The notes under the pieces: model-generated
Told to the model about the DNA's origin: nothing
Databases searched by the model: none
The model's input: the letters and a program-made list of their open reading frames with translations, nothing else
In this document: piece after piece, positions 19,476-27,895 of the stretch
How positions within the stretch are numbered: the first letter of the stretch is position 1
How the letters are laid out: each line of letters begins with the position of its first letter
DNA from: Sphingosinicella soli
GTDB taxonomy: Bacteria > Pseudomonadota > Alphaproteobacteria > Sphingomonadales > Sphingomonadaceae
Reading direction: 5' to 3'
DNA: 39,092 bases
Assembly (NCBI RefSeq): GCF_014199685.1
Contig: NZ_JACHNZ010000035.1
Location: forward strand, 1-39,092
Position numbers and translations under genes: made by a program

Positions 19476-21623
19476 TCAGTAGCGCGCGCTCAATGTCAGG
19501 CCGAATGTTCTGGGTGTCGTCACGTAAGCCGATGTCGTACCCAGAAACGCCTGCGAATATTCGATCGCATGACTGTTCAGCAGGTTGTTCGCCCAGGCGG
19601 ACAGGCGCCATGCATCATCGACAGCGCCGATGCCGATGCGCGCGTTCACCAGTGTCTTGGCTTCCTGCCGGAAGGCCGGGGAATTATCGACGTAGATATA
19701 GGCGTTGCTCGTGTGGCTTACCTGGGTGAGCGCCACGATGCTGAGATCGGTCCCGACCTCTTTCTCGACACGCACCGCACCGTTCAAGGTCAGCTTCGGC
19801 GCGTTCTGCAGCGCGTTGCCCGAGCAGTTCGACCCGAACGGGTCGCAATTGGGATAGCTGTCGTATTCCGCATCGACATAGCCGATGCCGCCCATGATCT
19901 GGAGCCACTGCGCAGGGCGCCCGGTCAGTTCGAATTCGAAACCACGCGCCGATGCGCTCGCTGCATTGCTGACCTGGAAGAAGGTTCCGACACGCGTCTG
20001 TTCCTGCTTGTCGGAATAATCGAGATAGAAGACCGCGCCGCTGAAGCGCAGCGCACCATCAAGAAGGTTCGCGCGTCCGCCGATTTCATAATTGTCGACG
20101 AACTCTGCCTTGAAATCGAGCGTATCGGGCACCGTCGCTACCAGCGTGGCGTTGAACCCGCCCGCCTTGAATCCCCGGCGATAGGAGGCGTAGAGCATCG
20201 TCTCGTTCGACGGGCGGTAGGTCAGCGTCGCGTCGCCGGTAAGCGCGCCCTGCGAATAGCTGTCGGTCATTTCCGGAACCTCGACGGCGATACCGGCAAT
20301 CGGCATGAACGCGCCGGGAGACAGCGACTGAGCGAACCGCAAGTCCTTGCTTTCGTGACTATAGCGCAGCCCGATCGTGGCCACGAGATTATCAGCGAAC
20401 CGGATTTCCGCCGAACCGAACCCGGCCACGGCTTCGGTGCCGATCCTTGCATCCGTCAACGCCGTTTCGCTGGTGCCGATCGCATCCATGCCGAGATTTG
20501 CAGTGGTTCGTGCCGCCACATTTTCCGAAAGATAATAGCCGCCGATCACAAACCCCAAGCTCTCCCCCGCGTCGAAAGACAGGCGAAGTTCCTGGCTGAA
20601 CTGGGATTGATGCTGGCGGCGGCCCGTGAAGGAAATATCCGCAACGCTGAAATCCTGATCGATCAGCGCATCGACGCGCTGTTCGCGATATGCCGTGACC
20701 GCAACCAGTTCAGCGCCGCCGAAATCGTGCGCCAGCCTGGCCGAGATGCCCGTCGCTTCGCGATGCGAGAAGCTGTTGAAATTCGTGCCGATCTTCCGAT
20801 CGTCCAGAGGAAAGGGATCGAGCGGCGCCAGCGCGCCTTCCTTGATGTCTTCAAGACCATCGACGCTGTTGTCGCGGTAGACGTCACCGATCACCGTGAC
20901 CGACGTGGCCTCGCCAAGCTCGGCGCGGAGCTTGCCGCGCAAACCCCACACATCGAGATCGCGATAGGACTTATCGCGCGCGAAATCCTTCAAAACGCCG
21001 TCGCGCTTGCGAATGATGCCGCTCAGCGCCCCGTAAAGCGCGCCCTGCGAGATGGGGCCGCTGACATCCGCGCGGGCCTGGACGTAATCGTAGTTGCCGT
21101 AGGTGATATCTCCGCCCGCCGTCGCCGTATCTCCCGGCTCCCGCGTGAAGACGTTGATCGCGCCGCCGACGGTGTTGCGCCCGTAAAGCGTGCCCTGCGG
21201 ACCGCGAAGCACCTCCACGCGCTCGATATCCGAAAGCGCGGTCATGAAGGCGAAGGACTTGCCGATATAGACATCATCGACATAGAGCCCGATCCCGGAT
21301 TCGATGCCCGGGTTGTTCGAGGTCGAAGACAGGCCGCGAATGCTGAAACTGTTGCTTGCCGCGCTGCCGCCTGTCGTTGTGAGGTTGGGCGTGATGAGCG
21401 CGATATCCTCAAGCGACCGCACGCCGCGCTCGTTCAGTTCCTCGCCGCTCGCAACCGTAAGACTGATCGGCACATCGAGGATGGATTCCGACACTCTGCG
21501 GGCCTGAACGATGATGACGTCGCTGCTGACGACGCCCTGCTCTTCTGCCGCTGAAGCCTGCGTGGCCGCGAAGCAGCCTGCCAGAATGGATGTCGAAAGA
21601 GTAAGTGCGTGCCGTATCGTCAT
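19476..21623 (-). CDS. TonB-dependent outer-membrane receptor (first)
   Basis: This 715-residue protein has a signal peptide (ILAGCFAATQASA) and a TonB-box-like stretch (SDVIIVQARR). The plug domain has VPISLTV, LEDIALITPNLTT, YVDDVYIG and the VEVLRGPQGTLYGRNTVGGAINV signature. A 22-strand barrel ends in an aromatic residue (LTLSARY). It imports a substrate across the outer membrane using TonB energy. Sphingomonads have many such receptors for plant- or peptide-derived compounds. The ATG at 21623 is chosen because it begins the signal peptide. It heads a three-gene unit with two periplasmic hydrolases, and its promoter contains the proposed TetR operator. Confidence 0.95.
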   Translation of the reverse strand: MTIRHALTLSTSILAGCFAATQASAAEEQGVVSSDVIIVQARRVSESILDVPISLTVASGEELNERGVRSLEDIALITPNLTTTGGSAASNSFSIRGLSSTSNNPGIESGIGLYVDDVYIGKSFAFMTALSDIERVEVLRGPQGTLYGRNTVGGAINVFTREPGDTATAGGDITYGNYDYVQARADVSGPISQGALYGALSGIIRKRDGVLKDFARDKSYRDLDVWGLRGKLRAELGEATSVTVIGDVYRDNSVDGLEDIKEGALAPLDPFPLDDRKIGTNFNSFSHREATGISARLAHDFGGAELVAVTAYREQRVDALIDQDFSVADISFTGRRQHQSQFSQELRLSFDAGESLGFVIGGYYLSENVAARTTANLGMDAIGTSETALTDARIGTEAVAGFGSAEIRFADNLVATIGLRYSHESKDLRFAQSLSPGAFMPIAGIAVEVPEMTDSYSQGALTGDATLTYRPSNETMLYASYRRGFKAGGFNATLVATVPDTLDFKAEFVDNYEIGGRANLLDGALRFSGAVFYLDYSDKQEQTRVGTFFQVSNAASASARGFEFELTGRPAQWLQIMGGIGYVDAEYDSYPNCDPFGSNCSGNALQNAPKLTLNGAVRVEKEVGTDLSIVALTQVSHTSNAYIYVDNSPAFRQEAKTLVNARIGIGAVDDAWRLSAWANNLLNSHAIEYSQAFLGTTSAYVTTPRTFGLTLSARY

Positions 21624-21708
21624 TGAAAACCCCCGTTTGTAGCCGCGCCGTTCTGCGCGTGATCCACCGCCCGCCTTCTGCGGCGCCCTGTGGCTGCAAC
21701 CTGACACT

Positions 21709-21736
21709 TGTTTATGACCGTACGGTCATTTGTCAA
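21709..21736 (-). promoter_or_regulatory. Receptor promoter with TetR-type operator inside
   Basis: On the minus strand a consensus -35 TTGACA (21736-21731) is followed 16 bases later by a weak -10 TAAACA (21714-21709). The spacer is almost entirely filled by the perfect 16-bp palindrome ATGACCGTACGGTCAT (21714-21729). A protein bound there would block RNA polymerase. The divergent TetR gene starts about 125 bases away, so it is the natural candidate binder, possibly also controlling itself. Confidence 0.75.
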
Positions 21737-21851
21737 CTCCGCGCGGTGCGCTCGTCGCTTTGCGGAACCGGCGACACCTTGCTCTGCCGACGTTCGAGGC
21801 CCATTACACGGGCATGCGAACCGGGCAGACCTAGCAGGACCAACCAAACAC

Positions 21852-22586
21852 GTGCCGCAACCCGATCACACTCCACCAAGCCATGTGGTGAATTTCCGCG
21901 AACTGCTCGAAAGCCGGTGCGGCCGCCAGTCCGCGCGCCGGAACGACGTGACGGCCGACAAACTCAAGGCTGCGACTGTCCGCCTGCTCGAAACGCGCGG
22001 GTACCACGACATCCGGATCGAGACGGTCTGCAAGGAGGCGGGGCTCGCCAAGGGCACGTTATATCTGCACTTTGCCGACAAAGAGGACCTCGTCTCCCAA
22101 GTCCTTGAGGAATATACTGATCTTCAAATCCGCCTGATGCCCGGCGCAGGCCACTGCAAAACCGCGTTTGACGCGCTGAGCTTTCTAAATGCCTGGTTTT
22201 CCGACACATTCTGCGAAAATGTCGGCCTGCACCGCAGCCTGATGCAGCTTTCCGAAACGATACCGCGCATCACCGAAATCTGGACGAATTTCCTCAAGCG
22301 CCTGTCGGACCAGTTCAATGCGGAGATCCGCCGCTGGTCGGATACGCCGCTCAGCGCGGACCTGTCGACGCTGGCCACATATTGCCTTTGGGGCATGCTC
22401 GATCAGGCGCTTTATGCGATCTATGCCGTGCACCGGAACCCGGATTTCGGCCGTCTTGCGCGAAATCGGGCGTTTCTCATCCAGTCCATAACGCTGCTTC
22501 AGTATCGCGCCCTGTTTCTGGAAAACCCGGACACCGTGATCGACAAGTCCCTGCAACCGCTTCTGTCTCTGAAACTGCAGCAATAA
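21852..22586 (+). CDS. TetR-family regulator of the receptor/aminotransferase genes
   Basis: This is a TetR-type repressor of about 244 residues. Its HTH is VTADKLKAATVRLLETRGYHDIRIETVCKEAGLAKGTLYLHFADKEDLV, with a helical ligand domain of normal length. The start is unclear: the frame is open from 21708, which would overlap the operator, and GTG codons at 21852 and 21885 are the other options. I took 21852 because the residues before it look non-protein-like. The gene lies between two sites that share the half-site ACGGTCA, one in the receptor promoter and one before the aminotransferase, so it probably represses both. Confidence 0.85.
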   Translation: MPQPDHTPPSHVVNFRELLESRCGRQSARRNDVTADKLKAATVRLLETRGYHDIRIETVCKEAGLAKGTLYLHFADKEDLVSQVLEEYTDLQIRLMPGAGHCKTAFDALSFLNAWFSDTFCENVGLHRSLMQLSETIPRITEIWTNFLKRLSDQFNAEIRRWSDTPLSADLSTLATYCLWGMLDQALYAIYAVHRNPDFGRLARNRAFLIQSITLLQYRALFLENPDTVIDKSLQPLLSLKLQQ

Positions 22587-22614
22587 TGCGCGGACCCGCA
22601 GGATGCGCACATCC

Positions 22615-22647
22615 TTGCGACGGTCATATAAATGACTATACGGTCAT
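22615..22647 (+). promoter_or_regulatory. Aminotransferase promoter with second TetR-type operator
   Basis: ATGACTATACGGTCAT at 22632-22647 is a near copy of the perfect palindrome at 21714-21729, with two bases changed in the left arm. A further half-site ACGGTCAT lies at 22620-22627. A likely promoter, TTGCGA (22615-22620), 16 bases, TATACG (22637-22642), overlaps the operator. The aminotransferase start is at 22696. Confidence 0.65.
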
Positions 22648-22695
22648 TCACAGTGGGCTGGCAGCTTCCAGCACATCTTCAAGAAGGCAGGTCGA

Positions 22696-24063
22696 GTGGA
22701 CAGGATCATCGGCTCCAGGTCGACGCAGGCAAGCGTTAAATCCGGTGTGCAGGATTTCTTTCTTCCCGTCGGGGCGCAGCGACCGCCGACGATAGAAAGC
22801 GCCGAGGGCATTTACTATTTCGATGCGTCCGGGCGACGCTATCTCGATGCCTCTTCGGGCCCGGTGGCCGTCAACATCGGTCATGGAAACCCGCGGATAC
22901 ACGAGGCGATCGCCAACCAGGCACGCAAGGCGGCGTTCGCATTTCCGCTCAGCTTCCAGAGCGAGGCAAACCTTCACTTCACCGAGGCCCTGCTCGCACT
23001 CGCCGGGCCGGGCTACGACCATGTTTATGTAACATCCGGCGGCTCCGAAGCCGTTGAAACCTGCATGAAGTTCGCGCGGGTCCACGCGGTGCGGACCGGG
23101 CAGCCGCAGCGGCGGCATTTCATCAGCCTCGATCCGTCGTATCACGGCGCGACTCTCGGCGCGATGTCGCTGACCGGCGACGCGAGCATGGCCGCACTGT
23201 TCGATCCGATCATGGCAGCGGGAAACCGGGTTCCGGCCCCCCTCACCTATCGGCTGCCCGAAGGCGAAACGGCGGAAACCTATGCGCGCACATGCCTGCG
23301 CGCGCTGGAAGAGCGTATCGCGGTGCTTGGCGCGGAAACCGTTCTGGGCCTTGTCGTCGAGCCGATTTCGGGGCTGTCGAGCGGCGCGAACGTGGCGCCG
23401 GATCTCTATTACGCGGGCATTCGGGAAATCTGCACGCGGCACGACATCCTTCTCATCTACGACGAAGTGCTCAGCGGATCGGGGCGCACGGGCAAGATGT
23501 TCGGCTTCGAACATTGGCCCGATCACAAACCCGATCTGGTCGCACTGTCGAAAGGCATCAGTTCGGGATATTTTCCCGTCGGGGCCATGCTCGCACCGGC
23601 TCATATGGTGAAGGCCGTGGCCGAAACCGGCGGGTTTCCTCACGCGCAGACCTACACGACGACGCCGCTCGCCTGCGCGGCGGGCGCGGCGGTTCTGAAG
23701 GAAATCACATCGAACGGGCTGATCGACAATGCCCGGCTGATGGGAGACAGGCTTCGCGCCGGGCTGGAGAGGCTTATGGCGATCTCGCCTGTTGTCGGCG
23801 ACGTGCGCGGACGCGGGCTGCTTCTGGCGATCGAAATCGTGCAGGATCAGGCCACGAAGCGGAGTTTTCCCTTCGAGAGAAACGCCGTGGGAGAACTGGG
23901 GCGCATCGGCATGGAAGAAGGCATTGCGCTCTATCCGCGCCGCACCAACGGCGGCATCTTCGGCGAATGGCTGATGATCACGCCGCCGATCATCATTTCA
24001 GACACACAGGTCGATGAACTGCTCTCCCGGCTGGAGGCCACCCTGAAGCGCTTCGCCGCCTGA
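22696..24063 (+). CDS. Class III PLP-dependent aminotransferase
   Basis: This 455-residue class III (omega/ornithine-type) aminotransferase has the PLP phosphate contact TSGGSEAVE (113-121), the conserved IYDEV with Asp256, and the Schiff-base lysine K286 in LSKGISSG. Family members act on omega-amines, beta-amino acids, 4-aminobutyrate or similar substrates, with pyruvate or 2-oxoglutarate as partner; the sequence alone does not decide which. There is no signal peptide, so it is cytoplasmic. The GTG start has AAGGCAGG upstream. It appears monocistronic behind the TetR-type operator and converges on the hydantoin-type operon. A role in using amino compounds released by the nearby hydrolases is inference. 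Confidence 0.92.
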   Translation: MDRIIGSRSTQASVKSGVQDFFLPVGAQRPPTIESAEGIYYFDASGRRYLDASSGPVAVNIGHGNPRIHEAIANQARKAAFAFPLSFQSEANLHFTEALLALAGPGYDHVYVTSGGSEAVETCMKFARVHAVRTGQPQRRHFISLDPSYHGATLGAMSLTGDASMAALFDPIMAAGNRVPAPLTYRLPEGETAETYARTCLRALEERIAVLGAETVLGLVVEPISGLSSGANVAPDLYYAGIREICTRHDILLIYDEVLSGSGRTGKMFGFEHWPDHKPDLVALSKGISSGYFPVGAMLAPAHMVKAVAETGGFPHAQTYTTTPLACAAGAAVLKEITSNGLIDNARLMGDRLRAGLERLMAISPVVGDVRGRGLLLAIEIVQDQATKRSFPFERNAVGELGRIGMEEGIALYPRRTNGGIFGEWLMITPPIIISDTQVDELLSRLEATLKRFAA

Positions 24064-24160
24064 TCGCCGCCTTCGACCGCTTCATTTCATGCGGATAACC
24101 AGATCTGCTCCCTGGAAACTGCACACTATCGCCATGTCACCTCATTCGGTGAAGCGTCGA

Positions 24161-24898
24161 TCAGCGGATAGCGAGGATCGATTCCCGTGTGCGGGCCGGA
24201 GGATCGATGGAGGTGCGCTTGCTGTGCGACAAACCCAGTCTCGCCAATGTCACAGCGTCGAGGACGGCTGAACTGATCGGGTCCACGACGGGAATATAGT
24301 TTCCGGTCTCCCCGCTCAGGTAGGCGGACAGGCGTTCGCTGACGCCGAACATTCCGGTGCAGCCGAGGATCAGCGCCTCGGCGCCGTCGTCGCGGACCGC
24401 CGCGAGCGCCTGCTCGCGCAGCGCCTGCATGAAATGCTCGCCCTCCAGCGCCAGAACCGGGATGCCGAGGGCACGCACGGAACAGAGCCGGCCGCTCAAA
24501 CCCGCGCGCAGGCCCATGTCGCGTATCAGCGGCAGGACACTGTCGAGTATGGTGACGACGCCGAAGCGGTCGGCAAGCGTGGCCGCCCGGTGCAGGGAGG
24601 ATTGCCCGGGGCCCACAACGGGGATGGAGAGCAGTTCGCGCGCGGCCGCCACGCCCGGATCACCGAAACAGTCGATCACGATCGCATCAACGCCGTCCGC
24701 GGCAAGCGCAAGGCAGGACCGCAGGATCTCCGGTCCGGCCATCACTTCGTCGGCAGCGTTTTCGATCGACGCGGGGCCGCGAGCAATCGCCGAGCAGCTG
24801 ACCTGCGCGGAACTTCCCACCATTTCGGCGAATTGGGATGGGTCATAGGCATCCGCGCCGGTGATGGGCGTGAGGATATGGATACGGGGCGTGCGCAT
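24161..24898 (-). CDS. Asp/Glu/hydantoin racemase family protein (second)
   Basis: This 245-residue protein is of the Asp/Glu/hydantoin racemase superfamily. The two catalytic cysteines are visible: Cys77 in VIDCFGDPG and Cys180 in LILGCTGM. CFGDPG is typical of hydantoin racemases, which interconvert D- and L-5-substituted hydantoins by proton exchange between the two cysteines without a cofactor. It is the last gene of the leftward operon, 9 bases after the MFS gene, with an AGGA site overlapping the MFS stop. It has about 20 extra C-terminal residues relative to its paralogue in the same operon. Confidence 0.88.
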   Translation of the reverse strand: MRTPRIHILTPITGADAYDPSQFAEMVGSSAQVSCSAIARGPASIENAADEVMAGPEILRSCLALAADGVDAIVIDCFGDPGVAAARELLSIPVVGPGQSSLHRAATLADRFGVVTILDSVLPLIRDMGLRAGLSGRLCSVRALGIPVLALEGEHFMQALREQALAAVRDDGAEALILGCTGMFGVSERLSAYLSGETGNYIPVVDPISSAVLDAVTLARLGLSHSKRTSIDPPARTRESILAIR

Positions 24899-24907
24899 GC
24901 GCTTGTC

Positions 24908-26125
24908 CTATTCGGCCTGTGGAACGGAGGGTGCGGATATCCGGCGCGCGACGGCCTGCGCGAAGCCGATCGTTGCAACGCTGAGGCAGCCGATCACGAC
25001 AGGAAGCGCGGACACGCTGCCGCTGTCCAGAATGAGGCCACCGATGAGCGGCCCGAACGCCCCCGCGCCGAAGACAAGACCGCTGCAGATCGCCGTGGTC
25101 CGCCCCGACGCATCGAGGGCGATCGTCATTTCGATGATGTAGGTCCACGCGAAGATCGACGTTCCGCTCCAGAACAGGAAGGCGACGCAGTACAGTACCG
25201 GGCTCGCAACCAGGGCGATTGCCATGAAGACCAGCCCCACGAGGATCTGACTGCCCACGACCGTCCACAGCCGGCCAAAGCGAAGCCCCAACCAGATCGT
25301 CGCCGCCGGACCGGCAAGGCCGATGACCGTGCCGATCGACAGCACCGCCGACAATGTCGCCCCGTCGACATCGAGCGCCGTTGCGCGCCGTTCGACCAGC
25401 GACCATGTGGTGGCGTCGCGCAGCCAGAAGGCGACGGTGCAGAGAATAATCAACACCAGCGGAAACGCCGCCAGACGCGGCCGGTCTTTCAAGCGGGTCA
25501 AGACCCGCGCCGGGCCGGTTGCCGTGCTCGCATGCCGGACGGCGATGAGCAGCAGGAGCATGACCCCCACGGCCGCCGCCTGAAGCGCGAACAGGCCGGA
25601 GACGGCCCCGTGGGCGCCAATCCATGGCGCGGCCGCCCAGATCAGCATCTGCCAAGGCATCATCAGAATCCACGACCGCGCGCTCAGTCGCGCGGGATCG
25701 CGGGACGAGGCGGTGATGGCATTGCCCGCCGCGCAGCATATCCCGAAACCCACGCCTGAAAGCGGCATTGCGACGAACAATGCCTCCCCAGGCATCACCG
25801 CGAGCATGAGCGTGGCGATGAGGCTGAGCACTGCGCCGAGGATCACCACGCGAAGGCGATCAAACCGGTCGATGAAGGTGCCGCACAGCGCGGTCACGGC
25901 GGCGATGCAGCCCAGTTCCGCGCTGGCGATCAGCCCGGCCATGCTGCCGGACAGGCCCTGATGCTCCATCAGTGCGCCGATCGTCCAGGGCAAGGTCAGC
26001 GCGGGCAGATAGGCAATGGCGTTGGCAGCGAAGTTGGAGAGCAGGATGGTCGGCTCGTCCCGCCATCCCGCAAGCAGGTTCGACGTCGACGCTTCGACGG
26101 GAAGCGCGTGATCCTCCGCGTTCAA
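24908..26125 (-). CDS. MFS transporter
   Basis: This 405-residue membrane protein has about twelve helices in two halves separated by a charged loop (near RVLTRLKDRPRLAAF). An MFS loop motif lies after helix 2 (GTFIDRFDRLR). It probably carries the operon's substrate or product across the inner membrane. Direction and substrate are not readable. It overlaps the upstream racemase by ATGA and is followed 9 bases later by the second racemase, so it is part of the same transcript. Confidence 0.88.
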   Translation of the reverse strand: MNAEDHALPVEASTSNLLAGWRDEPTILLSNFAANAIAYLPALTLPWTIGALMEHQGLSGSMAGLIASAELGCIAAVTALCGTFIDRFDRLRVVILGAVLSLIATLMLAVMPGEALFVAMPLSGVGFGICCAAGNAITASSRDPARLSARSWILMMPWQMLIWAAAPWIGAHGAVSGLFALQAAAVGVMLLLLIAVRHASTATGPARVLTRLKDRPRLAAFPLVLIILCTVAFWLRDATTWSLVERRATALDVDGATLSAVLSIGTVIGLAGPAATIWLGLRFGRLWTVVGSQILVGLVFMAIALVASPVLYCVAFLFWSGTSIFAWTYIIEMTIALDASGRTTAICSGLVFGAGAFGPLIGGLILDSGSVSALPVVIGCLSVATIGFAQAVARRISAPSVPQAE

Positions 26126-26790
26126 CCGCGCGCGCCGATGGCGGTGCGGGCCAGCGCAATCGTGACGCCCAGAGGTTCCAGAACGGGACAGGAAATGCCT
26201 TCGGCCGCCAACCGCTCACCCAGGGCTTCGGCCAGATCGGCCATGCCGGTGCATCCGAGCAAAAGACCGTTCGCGCCGCCCGCGATCGCTCGGCGCGCGG
26301 CCTCGACCAGCGCCGCCAAGGTCCGTTCGGGATCGGCATGGAGCTCAAGAACGGGAATGCCGATCGCGCTGTAGGCAGCGAAGGATTTCTGAAGCCCCAG
26401 CCCGGCAATCTGCGCCTCGACCTCTTCTCGCGCATCGTCGAGCACGTCGATCAACCCGAAACGCAGGCCGATCGCTGCGGCATAATGCATGGAGGCCTCC
26501 GCCGTGCCCAGCACCGGGATGTCGAATCGTGCGCGCAGGGCCGCGACAGCGGGATCGCACATGCAATTGATCACGATCGCATCGGCACCCTCCCCGACGA
26601 GCGCGGTCGCCGCGCGCAGGACGCCGGGGGTGCAGGCCGCAGCGTCGGCTTCATTCTCGATGGACGCCAGCCCCTCGTCGATGAAGGACACCCGCATCTT
26701 GAAGGCATCGCTGCGGTAGCGGGTGATGCTCTCCATCGGCACCGCGCCCGTATCGACAACCGGGTTGATGATCGCCACGGTTTTCGTCAT
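26122..26790 (-). CDS. Asp/Glu/hydantoin racemase family protein (first)
   Basis: This 222-residue racemase-family protein has candidate catalytic cysteines at Cys76 (in VINCMCDPAV) and Cys180 (in LLLGCTGMADL). The first motif reads CMCDP where hydantoin racemases usually have CFGDP, so Cys78 is an additional cysteine close to the active site. It overlaps the DUF917 gene upstream by four bases and the MFS gene downstream by four. The two racemase paralogues of this operon are diverged and may act on different stereocentres or substrates, or one may be a lyase- or isomerase-like variant. Confidence 0.87.
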   Translation of the reverse strand: MTKTVAIINPVVDTGAVPMESITRYRSDAFKMRVSFIDEGLASIENEADAAACTPGVLRAATALVGEGADAIVINCMCDPAVAALRARFDIPVLGTAEASMHYAAAIGLRFGLIDVLDDAREEVEAQIAGLGLQKSFAAYSAIGIPVLELHADPERTLAALVEAARRAIAGGANGLLLGCTGMADLAEALGERLAAEGISCPVLEPLGVTIALARTAIGARG

Positions 26791-27893
26791 CGGTCGCCCC
26801 CTCCGCCAGAGATCGGCCGGTAATCGAAAGCATAGCCGAAGGCGCGCGGGCCCACCGATGCCAGCGCGCGCGCCGACCGCATGAGCAAAGGCGCGCTCAG
26901 CGCGATCACCTTCACGCGCTGCCCATAGCGGATCGCATCTGACGTGATCGGGGTCAGGGTGTCGCTATCGACGACCGAAATGATATCGGGTGTCGAGACC
27001 AGCGGCGCGCCATCCTGCCAGGCGACGAGGAACTCGTTCTGGAAGTCGAGCGTCACCGCCCGTCCGCCGGAACCCGGTTCCTTGACGATCGCCGATCCGA
27101 CATCGAAGCCGCCGTCGGTGCCATGCTCCCGTCCCATGACGATCCCGTCGATGAGCAACAGGCAGTCTATGCCCCGGCGCACGCGCAGGCTCTCGCTGAG
27201 CGCCGCGAACGGATCGTGGGCATCTCCGGCAGCCGCCCGTATGTCGGCGCCGATTCCGCGCGCCAGCGACACCGTCCTCGGTACGGCATGCGCGCGGATG
27301 TCGCGCCCCGACAAGGGGTAGTCCACGGCGAAGCATTTGCTTCCCATCGCAACCGAGAGTGCCCGGACCAGCATCTCGACCCGGTCGCACGATCCGGATT
27401 CGATCACAATGGCCTCGCCGCGTTCACCCGATACGACGGTCGGCGTCGCGCTGTGTCCGTAGATCGCGAAAGCGACCTGGTCGCTGCGCGGGAAGGCGCG
27501 CCCCATCCCGTCCGCATCGATGACGGGAAGCCCGGTCAGCCCGCCGGCGATCAGCGGAACCAGACCGTTGAATCCGCCGATCTCCGAAGCGATCAGCGCC
27601 CTCAGCGGCGCGGGCAGCCGCGTCTGCATCGCCTCGATCCCGGCGACGATCTCGCGATCGGCGATCAGCTTTTCGATCAGGGTGAACGGCGCGCCGACAT
27701 AGCCGACGTTCACCGCGATATCATCGTCGGACAGAGCGCCGGGATCGATGATCCGGATGGTCGCGCCGCGGGCCAGCATGGCCCTGAGCAGCGTCACCGC
27801 ATAATGCGGATCTCCGCCCCCGCCCGAACCGAGCATCGCGCAGCCGAGCGCGAGATCGTCGAGATCCTCGGACGCCAGATACCAATCCGCCAT
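26787..27893 (-). CDS. DUF917 (S-methyl-thiohydantoin desulfurase-like) protein, second
   Basis: This 368-residue protein is of the DUF917 family; Pfam now relates this family to S-methyl-thiohydantoin desulfurase, as I recall. The N-terminus has the family glycine-rich signature LALGCAMLGSGGGGDPHYA, the middle GLPVIDADGMGRAFPRSDQ, and the C-terminal domain FQNEFLVAWQDG and PRAFGYAFDY. These proteins are usually encoded beside hydantoinase A/oxoprolinase genes, as here: the HyuA-type gene ends two bases before this ATG. Related enzymes act on (thio)hydantoin rings, and the exact reaction here is unknown. It overlaps the next racemase by four bases. The open frame before the ATG at 27893 is a shadow of the upstream gene. 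Confidence 0.85.
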   Translation of the reverse strand: MADWYLASEDLDDLALGCAMLGSGGGGDPHYAVTLLRAMLARGATIRIIDPGALSDDDIAVNVGYVGAPFTLIEKLIADREIVAGIEAMQTRLPAPLRALIASEIGGFNGLVPLIAGGLTGLPVIDADGMGRAFPRSDQVAFAIYGHSATPTVVSGERGEAIVIESGSCDRVEMLVRALSVAMGSKCFAVDYPLSGRDIRAHAVPRTVSLARGIGADIRAAAGDAHDPFAALSESLRVRRGIDCLLLIDGIVMGREHGTDGGFDVGSAIVKEPGSGGRAVTLDFQNEFLVAWQDGAPLVSTPDIISVVDSDTLTPITSDAIRYGQRVKVIALSAPLLMRSARALASVGPRAFGYAFDYRPISGGGGDR

Positions 27894-27895
27894 GA

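Noticed and set aside
19206-21554. 782-codon plus-strand frame across the first TonB receptor
   Set aside because: It is antisense to a clear receptor gene with signal peptide, plug motifs and aromatic C-terminus.
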